Shown here: piece by piece, positions 40,327 through 42,700 of the stretch
Numbering within the stretch: position 1 is the stretch's first letter
Layout: every line of letters begins with the position of its first letter
DNA from: Catenulispora rubra
GTDB lineage: Bacteria; Actinomycetota; Actinomycetes; Streptomycetales; Catenulisporaceae
Assembly (NCBI RefSeq): GCF_015356825.1
Contig: NZ_JAACYW010000075.1
Span: 1 to 42,700 of the forward strand
Length of the DNA stretch: 42,700 nt
Direction of reading: 5' to 3'
Position numbers and translations under genes: made by a program
The notes under the pieces: generated by a model
Told to the model about the DNA's origin: nothing
Database searches by the model: none
The model's input: only the letters and a program-made list of their open reading frames with translations

Positions 40327-40538
40327 GCCGGTCGCGACCTGCGGCTCGGCTCTTCGAACGCTGCGAAACCGCTCGTCCTCCCAGCTCATCACCGTGATCG
40401 CGAAGCGGTCGGCGTGGTCGGTGCCGGGTACGGTCTTGAGGCGGCCAGGCGTTCGTGGCAGCTTCACGCACTGGTGCGGCATGCCGACACCACGTCGAGT
40501 GATCCCATCTCCATCGAGGGTCTTCAAGGAGCGTGTCC

Positions 40539-42047
40539 ATGAGCCTCTTCGACCGCCGCGCGGCGCTCGCCGCCGTCGTGGCGACCGGTCTCGCGGTCGC
40601 CGGCGTGGCCGTCGCGACGACCGCCGCCCGGGCCTCTGCCGGCTGCCAGGTCGTCTACACCGTGTCGAGCCAGTGGTCCGGCGGGTTCAGCACGAACATC
40701 AATGTCACCGACCAGGGGGATCCTGTCACCTCCTGGCGGCTGACGTGGTCGTTCGGCGCCGGGCAGACAGTCACCCAGCTGTGGAACGGGATCGTCACCC
40801 AGACCGGCGCGCAGGTCAGTGTGGCCAACGCCGCCTACAACGGGTCCATCCCCTCCGGCGGTAGCGTGAGCCTGGGCTTCAACGGGACGTGGACCGGCAG
40901 CAACCCCGTCCCCACGGACTTCGCGCTCAACGGCGTGTCCTGCGAAGGTTCGCAGCCGCCGCCGACCACTCCGTCGACGGGGCCCACGACGACGCCTTCG
41001 ACAACGCCTTCGACGAGCCCGTCGAGCAGTCCGTCGACCTCCCCGTCGACCACTCCGAGCAGCCCCGGCGGCTCGCTGCCGAGCAGCTTCCGCTGGAGCT
41101 CCAGCGGCATCCTGATCAGCCCGAAGTCCGACGCGACGCACAACATCATCGCGGTGAAGGACCCGTCGGTCGTGCACTACAACAACCGGTGGTACGTGCT
41201 GATGTCCACCGTGGACTCCAACGGGAACTACGGCATGGCGCAGACCAGCTTCACCGACTGGTCGCAGGCCGCCTCGGCGCCGTTGACGTACCTGGACACG
41301 ACGCCGATCGGGGGCGGCTACAAGACCGCGCCGATGGTCTTCTACTTCGCGCCGCAGAAGCTCTGGTACGTGACGTACCAGATGGGTTCGAACATCGGGT
41401 ACTCGACCAACCCCGACATCGGCAACCCGTCCGGATGGAGCGCGCCGCACACCTTCTACAGCAACGGGATCCCCTCGATCATCCAGCAGAACATCGGCAG
41501 CGGCTACTGGGTCGACAGCTGGGTGATCTGCGACTCGGCGAACTGCTCCCTGTTCTCTGCCGACGACAACGGGCACATCTACCGCTCGACGAGCTCGCTG
41601 TCGCAGTTCCCCAACGGGTTCGGCGACGGAAGCAACACGGTCATCGCAGCGTCCGCGCCGAACAAGTACGACATGTTCGAGGCCGACAACGTCTACAAGG
41701 TCGACGGGTCGAACACGTATCTGATGGTCGTGGAGGCCATCGGCTCTGACGGCCACCGGCTGTTCCACTCCTGGACCGCCAACAGCCTCACCGGCTCCTG
41801 GTCCCCGCTGGCCGCCACGCAGTCGAACCCGTTCCTGGCCGCGTCGAACACCACGTTCGGCGGGACGCCCTGGACGCAGGACCTCAGCAGCGGAGAGGCG
41901 ATCCGCAGCGGCTACGACCAGACGGTCACGATCAGTCCCTGCCACCTGCAGTACCTGTACCAGGGCAAGGACCCGTCCGCGAACCAGAGCTACAACCTGC
42001 TGCCCTGGCGCATCGGGCTGGCCACGCAGACCAACTCCACCTGCTGA
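40539..42047 (+). CDS. secreted GH62 alpha-L-arabinofuranosidase with N-terminal CBM2
   Basis: A 502-residue exported arabinoxylan debranching enzyme. Order: signal peptide to about ARASA; CBM2 (about 34-134, YTVSSQWSGGF, AAYNGSIPSGGSVSLGFNG); Ser/Thr/Pro linker to about 178; GH62 five-bladed propeller (FRWSSSGILISPK, AVKDPSVVHYNNRWY, APQKLWYVTYQ, YDMFEADNVYK, GGTPWTQDLSSGEAIRSGYD, YNLLPWRIGLAT). AAGGAG at 40526-40531 is seven bases from ATG 40539 but only one from GTG 40533, so ATG is chosen. It removes arabinose side chains from xylan; a GH11 xylanase gene follows after 26 bases, and the two probably form one operon. Confidence 0.94.
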   Translation: MSLFDRRAALAAVVATGLAVAGVAVATTAARASAGCQVVYTVSSQWSGGFSTNINVTDQGDPVTSWRLTWSFGAGQTVTQLWNGIVTQTGAQVSVANAAYNGSIPSGGSVSLGFNGTWTGSNPVPTDFALNGVSCEGSQPPPTTPSTGPTTTPSTTPSTSPSSSPSTSPSTTPSSPGGSLPSSFRWSSSGILISPKSDATHNIIAVKDPSVVHYNNRWYVLMSTVDSNGNYGMAQTSFTDWSQAASAPLTYLDTTPIGGGYKTAPMVFYFAPQKLWYVTYQMGSNIGYSTNPDIGNPSGWSAPHTFYSNGIPSIIQQNIGSGYWVDSWVICDSANCSLFSADDNGHIYRSTSSLSQFPNGFGDGSNTVIAASAPNKYDMFEADNVYKVDGSNTYLMVVEAIGSDGHRLFHSWTANSLTGSWSPLAATQSNPFLAASNTTFGGTPWTQDLSSGEAIRSGYDQTVTISPCHLQYLYQGKDPSANQSYNLLPWRIGLATQTNSTC

Positions 42048-42073
42048 AACCCCGCGAGATGAAAGGATCGGCA

Positions 42074-42700
42074 ATGATCATACGTGGCAGACGGCTTTTC
42101 ACAGCCCTCTGTATCGCGCTGCTGGCAGCCCTCGGGGTCTTCATGCCGAGCACGGCCAGCGCCTCGACGATCTGCAACAGCCAGACCGGGAACAACAACG
42201 GCTACTACTACTCGTTCTGGACCGAGGGCAGCGGGTCGGCCTGCATGACGTTCGGCTCCGGCAGCAACTACAGCACGTCCTGGAGCAACGCCGGCAACTT
42301 CGTGGCCGGCGAGGGCTGGAGCACCGGCAGACGCCGGACCGTCAACTACTCCGGCAGCTTCAACCCCTCCGGCAACGGCTACCTGTCGCTGTACGGCTGG
42401 ACCACGAACCCGCTGGTCGAGTACTACATCACCGACAACTGGGGCAGCTACCGGCCGACCGGGAACTACATGGGCACCGTCACCAGCGACGGCGGTACCT
42501 ACGACATCTACGAGACGACTCGGGTGAACGCCCCCTCCATCATCGGCACGGCGACGTTCAACCAGTACTGGGCGGTCCGGCAGTCCAAGCGCACCGGCGG
42601 CGCCATCACCACCGGGAACTTCTTCGACGCCTGGGCCAGCCACGGGATGAACATGGGCCAGTTCAACTACATGATCCTGGCCACCGAGGGCTACCAGAGC
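42074..42700 (+). CDS. secreted GH11 endo-1,4-beta-xylanase (3' end beyond window)
   Basis: A 209-residue open fragment running off the window. The signal peptide (MIIRGRRLFTALCIALLAAL, cleavage near STASA) is followed by the GH11 jelly-roll: YYYSFWTEGSG, GWSTGRRRTVNYSG, YLSLYGWTTNPLVEYYI with nucleophile Glu116, YDIYETTRVN, FNQYWAVRQSKR, and ILATEGYQS with acid/base Glu205. The catalytic domain is therefore almost complete; family members often continue into a linker and CBM, which cannot be seen. AAAGGA at 42062-42067 supports ATG 42074. It cuts the xylan main chain and should act with the GH62 enzyme upstream. Confidence 0.95.
   Translation, partial: MIIRGRRLFTALCIALLAALGVFMPSTASASTICNSQTGNNNGYYYSFWTEGSGSACMTFGSGSNYSTSWSNAGNFVAGEGWSTGRRRTVNYSGSFNPSGNGYLSLYGWTTNPLVEYYITDNWGSYRPTGNYMGTVTSDGGTYDIYETTRVNAPSIIGTATFNQYWAVRQSKRTGGAITTGNFFDAWASHGMNMGQFNYMILATEGYQS

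Noticed and set aside
40193..40864. Frames in the GH-A/GH62 gap suggesting an old gene
   Set aside because: No segment matched a family on either strand and codon bias is not sustained; better read as regulatory DNA.
1..42700. CRISPR array, tRNA, rRNA, phage or integrase genes
   Set aside because: None seen on reading both strands; the tandem repeats present are short, few and lie in or beside genes.

Overview
The window is high-GC DNA with strong G/C preference at third codon positions, mycothiol-type enzymes, SigE-family ECF sigma factor, LAxTG sortase tail, Tat/Sec exported cellulases with CBM2 modules and MsiK-style ABC importers lacking their own ATPase. This points to a mycelial, plant-litter-degrading actinobacterium (Streptomyces, Catenulispora or Actinospica type; the genus is inference). 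No tRNA, rRNA, CRISPR array or phage gene was seen.

Layout. 24-1081: two small cytosolic enzymes (SRPBCC/AHSA1 and RibD-C/DHFR-like). 1082-8132: secreted plant-cell-wall hydrolases, namely a CE1-type esterase with CBM13 and a GH30 enzyme with CBM2 in one operon, then a GH48 cellulase with FN3 and CBM2. 8159-8523: remnant of an O-methyltransferase. 8592-19583: a FadR-type regulator divergent from a long operon (lipoprotein binding protein, two permeases, an unassigned 645-aa protein, a wrecked amidohydrolase, a RhaM-type mutarotase, a beta-helix remnant fused to CBM13, a zinc alcohol dehydrogenase, an SDR and an L-fucose-dehydrogenase-like aldo/keto reductase). With the GH29 alpha-L-fucosidase at 20418-22430, this reads as import and non-phosphorylative oxidation of L-fucose or a related 6-deoxysugar, with two members decayed. 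22574-24331: GH5 endoglucanase. 24407-30276: general genes (HSL-type hydrolase, MFS/ArsR pair, hypothetical genes, htpG) followed by a MITE-like inverted-repeat element. 30357-36754: a LacI-regulated sugar ABC importer with a GH63-like glucosidase. 36891-38211: SigE-family sigma factor and membrane partner. 38291-42700: a cell-wall-anchored clan GH-A arabinofuranosidase-like enzyme, a CBM2-GH62 arabinofuranosidase and a GH11 xylanase cut off by the window end.

How it fits together. Esterase, GH30, GH62, GH11 and the GH-A enzyme would deacetylate, debranch and cut arabinoxylan; GH48 and GH5 attack cellulose or related beta-glucans; GH29 releases fucose. Short palindromes sit in front of these genes: a GAAACTTTC element occurs upstream of four hydrolase promoter regions, and distinct LacI-type palindromes with a central CG lie at or just after predicted promoters of CE1-GH30, GH48, the fucose operon and the lacI gene. 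The most interesting features are this regulatory layer, the selective decay inside the fucose operon (fuconolactonase-like gene in three frames, GH141-like beta-helix gene reduced in frame to signal peptide plus lectin), the MITE-like element sitting in the htpG terminator T-tract, and the unassigned conserved-looking enzyme at 13047-14984.
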